Notes: a model not told the origin generated them from the letters alone. DNA of 43,971 nucleotides from Leptospiraceae bacterium (GCA_027485405.1 JAIXRB010000038.1:1-43971); one strand, 5' to 3'. Shown: positions 16,727 through 25,226, counted from the first letter of the stretch. Numbers and translations are program-made.

Positions 16727-17464
16727 TTGAAAAAGTTCATTTCGGGGCTTGCCCTCATTTCTCTCATTTTTTCCTATTCATGTTCCATGTCATCCAATGC
16801 AAAGCGAATGATTGCAAGCGTGGGTATTGGTTGTGCCGCGGGTCTAGCCGCTGGTGCGATTTATGACGAGTCCCAAAGAAAAAGGGACACAAAAGACAAA
16901 AGTAACAATTTCCAAAGACAGATCACTTCCACTCTCCAAATGGAAAAAAAGAAACCACAGAACAAAGGTAAAATCGTTGGCCTTGGTGTTGGTTGTTTAG
17001 CTGGAGTCGGTGCTGGTTTTTATTTGAATACTATGTATGACAATATGAGTGAAGAAATGGGCAAAGAAGGCATCGCTTTAGAAAAAGTAGCAGGTGCTGA
17101 TGGTGAGACCCAGGCTCTATTGGTAAAAATGGATGGGGGAATTTCGTTCGAAGACGGAAAAGCTGATCTTAAAGGAAAAGGAAAAGAAAACGTAGATAAA
17201 ATCGCTGAGGCTCTTGCGGCTTATCCAGAAACAAAGGTCAACGTTTCTGGCCATGCCAATCGGACAGGAAAGGAAGACCTGAATGTTACCTTGAGCAAAG
17301 CCAGAGCAGAGGAAGCTAAATCAGCATTATCCGAAGCAGGAATCGAAGACAATCGTTTCCAAGATGTGAAAGGTCTCGGTTCTTCTAAACCAACCCCCGG
17401 GCTTAAGCCAGAGGATGGAGCGAATCGCCGAGTTGAGATCGAAATCGTACCGAAAAAAGGTTAG
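16727..17464 (+). CDS. OmpA-family lipoprotein with glycine-zipper segments
   Basis: The 245-residue product starts at TTG. Its signal peptide ends in a lipobox-like FSYSC (Cys19). Two glycine-zipper stretches follow (about residues 32-45 and 87-103; GIGCAAGLAAGAIYD and GLGVGCLAGVGAGFYL). Residues about 135-245 form an OmpA-like peptidoglycan-binding domain (ISFEDGKADLKGKGKENVDK, GHANRTG, LSKARAEEA, GANRRVEIEI). The Asp usually found in the GHTD position, which contacts diaminopimelate, is Asn here; the partner Arg is kept. It is probably an envelope protein that spans or anchors to a membrane and approaches the cell wall. It converges with ybaB with one base between. Confidence 0.88.
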   Translation: MKKFISGLALISLIFSYSCSMSSNAKRMIASVGIGCAAGLAAGAIYDESQRKRDTKDKSNNFQRQITSTLQMEKKKPQNKGKIVGLGVGCLAGVGAGFYLNTMYDNMSEEMGKEGIALEKVAGADGETQALLVKMDGGISFEDGKADLKGKGKENVDKIAEALAAYPETKVNVSGHANRTGKEDLNVTLSKARAEEAKSALSEAGIEDNRFQDVKGLGSSKPTPGLKPEDGANRRVEIEIVPKKG

Positions 17465-17465
17465 T

Positions 17466-17780
17466 CTATAACCCCAGGCCTGGGAAACCACCCATGGCCT
17501 GCATTTGTTTTGCGGCGCCAGCCTGGGCTTCTTGCATCGCCTTCGAAAAAGCTTCTTGGATGCATTTTTCTAGGAGCTTTTTGTCATTTTTTTCCATCAA
17601 CTCATCTTCAATCTGAATTGCCTTCATTTGGAATTTTCCATCCAAAGTGACTGAAAGAAGTTTATTCTTTGCAATTCCGACAAAATTGAGGTTCGCGAGC
17701 TCTTTTTCCATGGTTTTCACCTGGCCTCGCATCCGTTTCATCTGCTTCAATTGATCAAATTTGTTTCCACCACCGAACAT
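17466..17780 (-). CDS. ybaB: YbaB/EbfC-family nucleoid-associated protein
   Basis: The 104-residue protein has the family's N-terminal helix (FDQLKQMKRMRGQVKTMEKE), a central beta segment with the usual G.V....G, here MKAIQIEDELM, and a C-terminal helix ending in a Met/Gly-rich tail. YbaB/EbfC proteins are dimeric DNA-binding proteins; the Borrelia homologue EbfC regulates surface protein genes. The start is supported by CAGGAG six bases upstream of the ATG. It does not sit next to dnaX or recR, the common arrangement elsewhere. It is divergent from the channel gene. Confidence 0.93.
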   Translation of the reverse strand: MFGGGNKFDQLKQMKRMRGQVKTMEKELANLNFVGIAKNKLLSVTLDGKFQMKAIQIEDELMEKNDKKLLEKCIQEAFSKAMQEAQAGAAKQMQAMGGFPGLGL

Positions 17781-17896
17781 GGTTCACTCCTGAATTTTGA
17801 AAAATAATTACAAACCCAGTTTTCCTTCCCTAAATCTTGCGTAAATGAATTAAAAGAACTAAAAACCACCCCACTCCTGATCCGATACTAGAAAGG

Positions 17897-19258
17897 ATGA
17901 TACGACCTGACAAACCTTGGAAACTCTTGTGGGATCTAGCGATCTTTATCATTACTAGTTACTTCGCAATAGAAGTTCCTCTTCGATATGTCCTGCATTC
18001 AGAAGTAGATCAAAATATAAACATTATGGAAAGGTGCTTCCAGTTTCTCTTCGGAATTGATATAGTACTGAATTTTATGACCGGCTATATGGAAGAAGGT
18101 AAGTTGGTTCTAGATCGAAAACGAATTGCTAAACGATATTTAAAATCTTGGTTTTTGATTGACTTTCTTTCTTTTTTCCCTTTTCACCTCTTTGGTTCAG
18201 TGGTCTATCAATACTTTGGCAGTACGGACATCCTTAGAACCGTTCGACTTTTTAAGGCGCTTCGAGTATTTGAACTCTTTAAGTCTATTCGATTCCTCTT
18301 TGAAAGACCGAGTGAGGATGATTCTAAATCGCTGGAAGCTTTCAACCCAGTGACCTTTCGATTGGTTTTCTTTGGATTTTGGACTTCCTTATTCGCTCAC
18401 TGGACTGCATGTGGTTGGATTCAGCTGAACCCTGAATTCTTAGCTGGAGAACCAAATATAACTCGTTATATACGATCACTGTATTGGGCAGTAACCACTC
18501 TTACGACTATTGGTTACGGAGATATCACTCCTTCCACAAATATACAAACAATTTATACAATGTGTATAATGATCATAGGTGTTGGTATCTATGGTTATGT
18601 CATAGGTAACGTATCTTCCATTCTTTCTAATCTAGATGTTTCTCGGGTTGCGTTTCAAGAGAAGTTGAACCATATTGATTCCTTTCTCAAATACAAAAAA
18701 ATCCCCCCTGCCCTTTCTAACCGAGTAAGATCCTATTATGTGAATCTTTGGGAGAACAAACACGGGATAGATGAAAAGGATATTTGGCATGATTTACCGA
18801 GTGCCATCAAAATAGACCTTTCGCTTTATCTTCATGAAGAGTTAGTCAATAAAGTTCCTTTCTTCCAAAATGCTAGCATCGAGTTAAAAAGAGAATTGGT
18901 TATGGAATTGAAACCAAGTGTATTTATGAAGGGAGATTTGATTTTTAGAGAGGGAGATGTAGCTCACCATATGTTTTTCATTTCTAAAGGTAGTGTCGAG
19001 ATTTTCTTAGAGAAAGGAAACATCTCTATAGCAACTTTGCCAGAAGGATCATTCTTTGGAGAAATTGCTCTAGTCAAAGAATCACTGCGAACCGCTTCCG
19101 TTCGAGCTTTGGACTTTTGTGATATCTATACTTTAAGCAAAGATTCGTTTCATGAGATAACAAGACATCATCCTTCATTTGGAAAACATGTTATGGAATT
19201 TGTTGAAAAACGAGCAAACGACGCCCAGTCAAGAGCCAACACTCAAGTTAAAAAGTGA
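17897..19258 (+). CDS. Cyclic-nucleotide-gated potassium channel (SthK/LliK-like)
   Basis: The 453-residue protein has the full layout of eukaryotic CNG/HCN/EAG channels: S1-S4 (about 10-135), an S4-like stretch with regular Arg/Lys (RTVRLFKALRVFELFKSIRF), a pore with selectivity filter TTIGYGDITP (203-212), S6 with glycine hinges, a C-linker (RVRSYYVNLWENKHGIDEKD), and a cNMP-binding domain whose phosphate cassette is intact (FFGEIALVKESLRTASV, 387-402). The TIGYGD filter predicts potassium selectivity. Related channels are SthK of Spirochaeta thermophila and LliK of Leptospira licerasiae, so cAMP gating is the best guess. AAGG abuts the ATG with no spacing, which is unusual. Its last 16 bases overlap the convergent OmpA-like gene. 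Confidence 0.93.
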   Translation: MIRPDKPWKLLWDLAIFIITSYFAIEVPLRYVLHSEVDQNINIMERCFQFLFGIDIVLNFMTGYMEEGKLVLDRKRIAKRYLKSWFLIDFLSFFPFHLFGSVVYQYFGSTDILRTVRLFKALRVFELFKSIRFLFERPSEDDSKSLEAFNPVTFRLVFFGFWTSLFAHWTACGWIQLNPEFLAGEPNITRYIRSLYWAVTTLTTIGYGDITPSTNIQTIYTMCIMIIGVGIYGYVIGNVSSILSNLDVSRVAFQEKLNHIDSFLKYKKIPPALSNRVRSYYVNLWENKHGIDEKDIWHDLPSAIKIDLSLYLHEELVNKVPFFQNASIELKRELVMELKPSVFMKGDLIFREGDVAHHMFFISKGSVEIFLEKGNISIATLPEGSFFGEIALVKESLRTASVRALDFCDIYTLSKDSFHEITRHHPSFGKHVMEFVEKRANDAQSRANTQVKK

Positions 19259-19734
19259 ATCTCTACCCTTCTGTTTTTTGCGGCATTGCTAGGATGAGCA
19301 AGTTCCCTATCTTCGCAGTTCTCGAGACTTAACTTTTTCGGAGAAACTCCCCAGTTCAATAAGAGACCTTTGACGGAATCACCTCTTTTCTGTGCGATTT
19401 TCTTTCGCATTGCCGCAGGTCCTAGTTGATCTGAATGTGCTTTGATTAAAAATCCACCGGAATCTCGTCCTTGCAAAACCCAAGTTTTTAATGTAGTTTT
19501 TTCAGTTACGGAAAGCTCTGTCGCACTTGAATTATAATAAAAGACAAGGTATGGCTTCATCTTCTTATCAATTTTTGTCATGGCTTCGAGAGCATCAGCG
19601 GAGCCTTCCACAATTATCTTTCTAAAGCCCAGAATTTTTAAAAGCCAACGAATGATAGGAGGAGAAAAGAAGATAAGTCCACTACCGACAAATACCCATA
19701 GGTATGACCAAAGAAAAAAAGTTATCTCAATCAC
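19243..19734 (-). CDS. OmpA-like domain protein with N-terminal membrane anchor
   Basis: The 163-residue product has one or two N-terminal hydrophobic segments (about residues 3-36) rather than a cleavable signal, then an OmpA/MotB-like domain (about 60-163). The peptidoglycan-contact Asp and Arg are both present (AHSDQLG and, 15 residues later, Arg in AQKR). The C-terminal NRRVEIHFL is typical. It may be an inner-membrane protein reaching the cell wall. It is last in an operon after the hydrolase gene, which it overlaps by 8 bases, and it overlaps the channel gene on the opposite strand by 16 bases. Confidence 0.8.
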   Translation of the reverse strand: MIEITFFLWSYLWVFVGSGLIFFSPPIIRWLLKILGFRKIIVEGSADALEAMTKIDKKMKPYLVFYYNSSATELSVTEKTTLKTWVLQGRDSGGFLIKAHSDQLGPAAMRKKIAQKRGDSVKGLLLNWGVSPKKLSLENCEDRELAHPSNAAKNRRVEIHFLT

Positions 19735-20659
19735 AGAATTGAATCAACTCCCTGGATAAAACAGGGCAATCTTCCATTACCATTCCATAGTGATTGAATC
19801 CGTGCAGAGTTAGACCACGGGCATTTGGGATTTTTTTAAGCATCAGTTGGTAGGCACGATCAGGAAGCATGGCATCCCCAGGCCTTAAGTTTGCCCCTAA
19901 GGCGCGTACAACCAAAGTCGGACAAGTGATTCTAAAATATTCCAAATTTTTTCCAGCACGAATGGATCGAATCCATCGAATAGGTTCTGTTAAAATATAT
20001 CGAAAAACTCCCGTCCAAGAGACACTCGCTCCTAAGGATTTCAATTCGCTCTTCATCACAAATAAGGGAATATTGCAAATTACGGCTTCCCCTGTTTTCT
20101 TTTCTAGTTCGTATTCAAAGATGGATTCCCACTCTTTCTTCCAGGTGGAAAAGAAAGGAGAGCCAGCTATTTCTGAAAAATAGTCTTCTTTCGATGGAAA
20201 AATTCGATCGAGCCTTGTGAGAGATTTCTGAACCATTTGCAGGTTTTTGAGCTTTTGAAAAAGAGACTGGTGACCTCCCCCATCGAGCAAAACCAACCTT
20301 TCCAAAATATCGGGATTAGATTTAGCTAGTGCGAGAGAAATCCACGTCCCCAGCGAATGAGCAATTACAATGCATCGCTTATGTCCTAGATATGTAAGCG
20401 CCATTTCTAAATCTTTAGCGTGAACCCTACTCGAATACTCAGAATTTGGCTTTTCGCTCTTCCCTCTACCTCTCAGATCGTACGTATAAATCGTGCGTTT
20501 GGTGGTCGTGAGGGATTTTGCCAAACCTTCCATAAAAAGCAGATTCCCAGTTAACCCATGTATCAGAACGATTGGGGTTCGTTTTGGATCTCCTGCAAAC
20601 TTACGAAACTGAAGAACAGTTCCATTCCCAGGAACTAAAATGTCTTCGGATTCAGCCAA
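19727..20659 (-). CDS. Alpha/beta hydrolase
   Basis: The 310-residue protein has the alpha/beta-hydrolase fold. The oxyanion region IVLIHGLTGN is at about residues 30-39, DLRGRGKSEKP at 61-71, nucleophile Ser102 in AHSLGTW, and a C-terminal catalytic His290 in GFNHYGM. A helical cap region of about 100 residues lies between. Family members include esterases, lipases and C-C hydrolases, so the substrate is unknown. It overlaps the ParA gene by 8 bases upstream and the OmpA-like gene by 8 bases downstream, so the three are probably one transcript. Confidence 0.92.
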   Translation of the reverse strand: MAESEDILVPGNGTVLQFRKFAGDPKRTPIVLIHGLTGNLLFMEGLAKSLTTTKRTIYTYDLRGRGKSEKPNSEYSSRVHAKDLEMALTYLGHKRCIVIAHSLGTWISLALAKSNPDILERLVLLDGGGHQSLFQKLKNLQMVQKSLTRLDRIFPSKEDYFSEIAGSPFFSTWKKEWESIFEYELEKKTGEAVICNIPLFVMKSELKSLGASVSWTGVFRYILTEPIRWIRSIRAGKNLEYFRITCPTLVVRALGANLRPGDAMLPDRAYQLMLKKIPNARGLTLHGFNHYGMVMEDCPVLSRELIQFCD

Positions 20660-21419
20660 GCGGATAACTCATAGGAGGGTCTAAAATAAGGAGAATTGCA
20701 TCTGCTAAATGATCAAAAGAATGCCAAGGATTGGAATCCTTCTTCAAAAACTGATGCCTCTCCGTTTTGGTTTTGATGGATTCGGAACGAGGAATTTCGG
20801 GAAGAGTTTTGATTTCCTCGATGGATTTTAATCTTTCAAGGAGGTCTCTATGTTTCTGAGAAGTTCCAAAGAGAACGGGAATGAATGCCGCATCTTTTTT
20901 TCCGCTGAACAGAGTCTCTGTCGCCGCTAATTCATCCAGAAGTAGATTCACAGCTCGAATTGCCCACTTGCTGGGAGTGACTGGAATCGTCACAAGATTT
21001 GCCACTGTCAAAGCGATATTCAACTCCAATCGAGAAGAACCTGGGGTATCAATCACTACATACTCGTAAGTGGAAGAGACTTGTTCTAGGCCCTTTCTCA
21101 ATTGGTTTAAGAAAAAGTAAGATTCCTCAGTGAGTTTCTGGAGTCGCGAAAGAGTCAAGGTTGCCGGGATTATGTCCACTGATTTCCCGTGAAAAATAAG
21201 GTCTCCAATGCTTTTCTGCCCAGTCAAGAGAAGTAGTATGTTCTTCTTTTCCAGCTCCTCTAAACTAACTCCAGGCAGGAAAAAGTCCGTAACATCGGCT
21301 TGCATATCCAAATCAATGACAAGAGTCTTGCCTCGTCTTGCCAGGGCTTCCGATACGTGGACGGCGGTAGTGGATTTTCCGCTACCGCCTTTGATATTTG
21401 ACATAACTACGACTTTCAT
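20652..21419 (-). CDS. ParA/MinD-family ATPase, no ParB partner nearby
   Basis: The product (255 residues from the ATG at 21419) has the deviant Walker A motif KGGSGKST near the N-terminus, switch I LVIDLDMQADVTDF, and the Walker B-like YVVIDTPGS. These ATPases position DNA, chemoreceptors or other cargo by dynamic binding to the nucleoid or a membrane. The frame could also begin at a TTG at 21434, but that codon lies inside an inverted repeat and would add only MQIGN. No parB or parS-like site is visible nearby. It is first in an operon with a hydrolase and an OmpA-like protein, not the usual chromosome-partition context, so the cargo is unknown. Confidence 0.9.
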   Translation of the reverse strand: MKVVVMSNIKGGSGKSTTAVHVSEALARRGKTLVIDLDMQADVTDFFLPGVSLEELEKKNILLLLTGQKSIGDLIFHGKSVDIIPATLTLSRLQKLTEESYFFLNQLRKGLEQVSSTYEYVVIDTPGSSRLELNIALTVANLVTIPVTPSKWAIRAVNLLLDELAATETLFSGKKDAAFIPVLFGTSQKHRDLLERLKSIEEIKTLPEIPRSESIKTKTERHQFLKKDSNPWHSFDHLADAILLILDPPMSYPLG

Positions 21420-21420
21420 G

Positions 21421-21441
21421 TTCCCAATCTGCAATTGGGAA
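21421..21441. repeat. Inverted repeat directly upstream of the ParA gene
   Basis: TTCCCAAT, a five-base loop CTGCA, then ATTGGGAA: a perfect 8-base-pair stem one base before the ParA ATG. In the ParA mRNA it would form a hairpin over the place where a ribosome binding site should be. As DNA it could be an operator, perhaps for autoregulation. Confidence 0.5.
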
Positions 21442-21506
21442 AAGAAAGACCAAGGATTTTTTGATTTTTCCTTGGATTCAAGAGCCCTTACTTGGAAGGT
21501 CTACAA

Positions 21507-21884
21507 ATGAGCTTTCCAAATCGTTTTCGAATCTGGGATAAACAAGCAAAGGAATTTGTCAATAAAGGCTATACCCTCGGATTGAATGGGAAACTGATCC
21601 GAATGGGCCAAGAAGTTTCTTCCCAAGATGAACACTATGTGATCCATTTTTATACGGGAATCAAAGACAAGTATGACAAAGAACTTTTTGAAGAAGACAT
21701 CATTGAGCATACCATTGCGAAAGGCGGAAACCTAACTCAGGAAGTTGGTATCATTCGCTATTTACCAGACAAGGCGGCATATTTTCTAGAAAACGGTCTT
21801 CCTTTGCTACAATTGTTTTCCCTTCGCAAGCTGGGCAACCCTTACGAAAACCCTATTTTATTTGATTTGTATCTCAAAAAGTAG
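21507..21884 (+). CDS. YopX-like domain protein
   Basis: The 125-residue product resembles YopX proteins of Bacillus phage SPBc2 and many phages. It begins NRFRIWDKQAKEFV, matching the usual F R A/I W D pattern, and has FYTGIKDKYDKELFEEDII, matching the family's YTGLKDKNGKEIYEGDI. I chose the ATG at 21507, which has GGAAGG seven bases upstream; an in-frame TTG at 21492 has none. Function is unknown. No phage genes lie nearby, so it is either domesticated or a chance carry-over. The next gene overlaps its end by 23 bases. Confidence 0.78.
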   Translation: MSFPNRFRIWDKQAKEFVNKGYTLGLNGKLIRMGQEVSSQDEHYVIHFYTGIKDKYDKELFEEDIIEHTIAKGGNLTQEVGIIRYLPDKAAYFLENGLPLLQLFSLRKLGNPYENPILFDLYLKK

Positions 21885-23295
21885 ATTCTTTCTCCTTGCA
21901 CTGTTGTGGTTTCTCTCCAGTGCATTGTATCCTCTTTCTTTAGAAGAAATCAAAAAGAGCATTGAATCCTCAGCTTCTCGTTTTGGCTTAGATGACAAAT
22001 CGCCCGATCGCTTTCGATTTAGCTTTCGAGCCAATTCACCTAACCAGATCAATAAAGATGCTGTCAATCATATGCTTTTTCTCTTTTGCCATCATTATTT
22101 AGAGAAACATCACCCGGATTTGGCTCGTGCGAAACTAAAAAAGGATATAAAGATATTACAAGAACAGTACAATCTAGATCCCACCCAAGCCTTGCTTCTA
22201 GGCAAAACCTCTTTTCCATGTTATTCGAAAGCATCTAAAGAAGAAAACTATGTACGAATTGAATTTGTTTGGAAAGCTGGAAATTTCATTCCTTCCAGGT
22301 GGGATTCTTTCAGTCAAGGCGATACGCTTCATTTTGTAGAAGAAGACCTTACCCTTTCCGGAAAAAAAACCTCTTTTACAAAGTATCAAGGCAAAAACTG
22401 TCCTGTGGAAAGCCGAAAAGATCGCTACAATTCAGGAATCATCGACGAATGGTGGTTTTATGAAAACTGTAATTTATCAAAAATTGAATATGATGAAAAC
22501 CAAAATGGCAATCCCGAAAGAACATGTTATTTTAGTTTAGGAAAGCTCAAATACTGCGAAGGATTGGGGGAAAAGGAAGAAGCCCTTGCCCGCTCTGCAA
22601 AAGAACAAGGAAACTTAGATCTTGCTAGTTTACAATACGGTAATGCAATTTTAGAAATCAAAAAAGAAAGCTCAAAACCGAGTTTTAGGCTTTGCGGGCT
22701 GTTTCGAGAAAAAGTCATCTTGGATTTTGATCGAAAGGATTTTGAATCTTTTCAGCAGTCCATTTTAGGTTTTCTGGAAAATCCTTATTGTGAAAAAACA
22801 ACTTTAGAAATCCTGGGGTATAAGGCATACCATGAGTTATACGGAAAAAAAGACTACAGCAATGCCAGAAAAACTTACAAAAGAGCTAGCCAATTGTATT
22901 TTGAAGAAAAGGGAGAGCACCACCCAGATTTGGTGATCAATACGGCTCTAGCTGAATTGCAATTGAACGACCCCCTTTCCTGCCTTGTCACTTTGGAGAA
23001 GGTAACGGAAAAAACCCTACCCATGCCTCAGTCTTTCTACTTTGCCTATTTCAAAGGGTCTTGTCTTTTGGAAATGGGAAACTCGGACCAAGCAGTTAGC
23101 TATTTAAAGAAAAGCTGGGACAATTGCATTGACCGAGACGCGATCGGCACCATAGCTTTTAAACTCGCTTTGGCTGAAAGAAGACGGGGTCGGATCGAAC
23201 CAAGCCAAGTCTGGTTGGACAAAGCCATCGTCCTTGATCCCAGTTTAAAAGAGAAAATAGGGTTCTTTCCTGACTTCAATAAACCCTCTCCTTAG
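21862..23295 (+). CDS. Exported TPR-repeat protein
   Basis: The 477-residue product starts at a TTG (21862) inside the end of the YopX-like gene and has a signal peptide (FFLLALLWFLSSALYPL). The N-terminal half (about 30-220) has no domain I recognise; it is rich in aromatic and charged residues and contains several cysteines. The C-terminal half (about 225-470) looks like tetratricopeptide repeats (NLDLASLQYGNAILEI, DYSNARKTYKRASQLYFEEK, GNSDQAVSYLKKSWDNC, GRIEPSQVWLDKAIVLDPS). TPR proteins usually act as scaffolds, so a periplasmic or lipid-linked adaptor role is possible but unproven. Confidence 0.8.
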   Translation: MICISKSRFFLLALLWFLSSALYPLSLEEIKKSIESSASRFGLDDKSPDRFRFSFRANSPNQINKDAVNHMLFLFCHHYLEKHHPDLARAKLKKDIKILQEQYNLDPTQALLLGKTSFPCYSKASKEENYVRIEFVWKAGNFIPSRWDSFSQGDTLHFVEEDLTLSGKKTSFTKYQGKNCPVESRKDRYNSGIIDEWWFYENCNLSKIEYDENQNGNPERTCYFSLGKLKYCEGLGEKEEALARSAKEQGNLDLASLQYGNAILEIKKESSKPSFRLCGLFREKVILDFDRKDFESFQQSILGFLENPYCEKTTLEILGYKAYHELYGKKDYSNARKTYKRASQLYFEEKGEHHPDLVINTALAELQLNDPLSCLVTLEKVTEKTLPMPQSFYFAYFKGSCLLEMGNSDQAVSYLKKSWDNCIDRDAIGTIAFKLALAERRRGRIEPSQVWLDKAIVLDPSLKEKIGFFPDFNKPSP

Positions 23296-23319
23296 TCACA
23301 AATCTCTTGAAAATATGAC

Positions 23320-23348
23320 TTGAACGTTCAGTAAAGCCTTCATAATAC
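23320..23348 (+). promoter_or_regulatory. Promoter of the acyl-CoA synthetase gene with a palindrome over the -35
   Basis: TTGAAC (23320-23325) and TAATAC (23343-23348) are 17 bases apart. A perfect 10-base palindrome, TGAACGTTCA (23321-23330), overlaps the -35 box and could be a repressor site. The predicted start is near 23355, the ATG itself. Confidence 0.45.
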
Positions 23349-23354
23349 CTTATT

Positions 23355-25226
23355 ATGAGAAATTTTACCACACTAAATGATTTGTTTTACTATGCCAAAG
23401 ACCAGTATGGCTCACAGGAAACTTTCTTCGCAAAAGACTCCCAGAAAAACTTTAAATCTACAACCTTTCGAGAGGCTTTCCATCAGGCAGAAAACCTCGG
23501 ACTCTCGCTTATTGAATTGGGACTAAACCCAGGCGACAAAGTTGGACTTATGGCGGACAACCGCACTGAATGGGCTGTTGCCGATATGTCCGTACTTCTC
23601 AATGGAGCATGCAACGTTCCTCGCGGTTCTGATTCAACTCCTTCCGAAATCCAATACATCCTAGAACACTCAGAAGCAAAATTCTGTTTCGTAGAACACG
23701 AAAAACTAATGGAAAGTATTCGACCCTTGGCAGACAAAACCAAGGTTCAAAAGTTTATAATTATGGATCCTAGTTATACGGCAAAAGACGGAACTGTCTT
23801 GGCTATGACTGAATTGATTCGAAAAGGCGAATCCTTACGGAAAAACCTTTCCACTTTAGAAACTCGAGCAAAACACACCAAATACGATGATTTATTTACT
23901 ATCATTTATACGTCGGGAACAACTGGGCTTCCAAAAGGTGTTATGCTCACTCACCAAAACATGATCTACAACGTAGTTCAAGTTCCACCCAGAGTGGGGC
24001 TTTCCAAAGGAGACAGGTCCTTATCCATATTACCTGTTTGGCATATTTTTGAAAGGGCAATCGATTATGCTATCTTAGCCGAAGGAGCAAGCATTGCTTA
24101 CACAAATGTTCGAGATTTGCGAGATGATTTTCAGAAAATCAAACCTACTTTTATGGCTTCCGCTCCTAGACTTTGGGAAAACCTCTATTCGGGTATCAAA
24201 CAAAAACTAGAAAAAGCCCCCGAATCACGCAGAAAGCTCTTTGATATCGCCTACGAAGTTTGCAAACGCTGGAAAGACGGTGCCGATTATTTAAATGGCA
24301 ACAAGCTAATCGCTACTGAAGAGTCACCGTTTGAAAGAATGAAAAACACAACGGTTGCCTTGGCAAATTCAATCAATCTCTTTGTTGCGGCAAAGGTTTT
24401 GGATGGCATAGTTTTTTCAAAAATCAGAGACGTTTTAGGTGGTGAACTTAGAGGAACGATCTCTGGTGGAGGAGCTCTTCCTGCCCATGTGGATGAATTC
24501 TTCAATGTCATAGGCATTCCAGTCTATGAAGGCTATGGAATGACTGAATGTGCTCCTATCATCTCGGTTCGTTCCGTTGGAAAAGTCATCCAAGGTTCTG
24601 TAGGAAAATGGACGGATGGAACCAATGTTCGAGTCCTAGACGACAAAGGAACGGAAGTTCCCACAGGAAAAATGGGAATCATCCATGTCAAAGGACCCCA
24701 AGTGATGAAAGGCTATTACAAGAATGAAGAGGCCACTGCAAAAACACTGAAAGACAATTGGCTGAACACGGGAGATTTAGGATTTGTTTCCTTTAACGGA
24801 ACTCTATCCGTTCGAGGACGAGTCAAAGACACAATCGTACTATTGGGCGGAGAGAATGTTGAGCCAGTTCCGATCGAAAACCTTCTATTAGAAAACGCTC
24901 TTGTCAACCAAGTCATCGTTGTTGGTCAGGATGAAAAATCACTAACAGCTCTTATTTGGCCAGACAAAGAAAGAGCCAAAGAAGCGGGATTGGTGTTCAA
25001 AGATGGAGAAGATTGGAATCAAAACAAGGCGGCAAAAGCTTTTTATCAGAACATCATTAAGAAACAGATCTCTTCTGAAAATGGGTTTAAATCTTTTGAA
25101 AAATTGACAGACTTTCGATTTCTACCGAAAGCGATGGAAGTTGGGGATGAGCTAACGAACCTTTTCAAAATGAAACGAAATGTCATTCATGATAAGTATA
25201 AGTCGCTAATCAAAGAAATGTATTAG
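23355..25226 (+). CDS. Long-chain acyl-CoA synthetase (AMP-forming)
   Basis: The 623-residue adenylate-forming enzyme activates fatty acids to acyl-CoA. Visible motifs are the P-loop IIYTSGTTGLPKGVMLTH (about residues 184-201), the A5 motif YGMTECAPIIS, the A7/A8 region LNTGDLGFVSFNGTLSVRGR, and the catalytic Lys region near the end (DELTNLFKMKRNVI). It is closest to the long-chain FadD15/FACS branch, which fits leptospires living on beta-oxidation of long-chain fatty acids. No ribosome binding site precedes the ATG, and a promoter lies directly upstream, so the message may be leaderless. It converges with pepN with 8 bases between. Confidence 0.95.
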   Translation: MRNFTTLNDLFYYAKDQYGSQETFFAKDSQKNFKSTTFREAFHQAENLGLSLIELGLNPGDKVGLMADNRTEWAVADMSVLLNGACNVPRGSDSTPSEIQYILEHSEAKFCFVEHEKLMESIRPLADKTKVQKFIIMDPSYTAKDGTVLAMTELIRKGESLRKNLSTLETRAKHTKYDDLFTIIYTSGTTGLPKGVMLTHQNMIYNVVQVPPRVGLSKGDRSLSILPVWHIFERAIDYAILAEGASIAYTNVRDLRDDFQKIKPTFMASAPRLWENLYSGIKQKLEKAPESRRKLFDIAYEVCKRWKDGADYLNGNKLIATEESPFERMKNTTVALANSINLFVAAKVLDGIVFSKIRDVLGGELRGTISGGGALPAHVDEFFNVIGIPVYEGYGMTECAPIISVRSVGKVIQGSVGKWTDGTNVRVLDDKGTEVPTGKMGIIHVKGPQVMKGYYKNEEATAKTLKDNWLNTGDLGFVSFNGTLSVRGRVKDTIVLLGGENVEPVPIENLLLENALVNQVIVVGQDEKSLTALIWPDKERAKEAGLVFKDGEDWNQNKAAKAFYQNIIKKQISSENGFKSFEKLTDFRFLPKAMEVGDELTNLFKMKRNVIHDKYKSLIKEMY

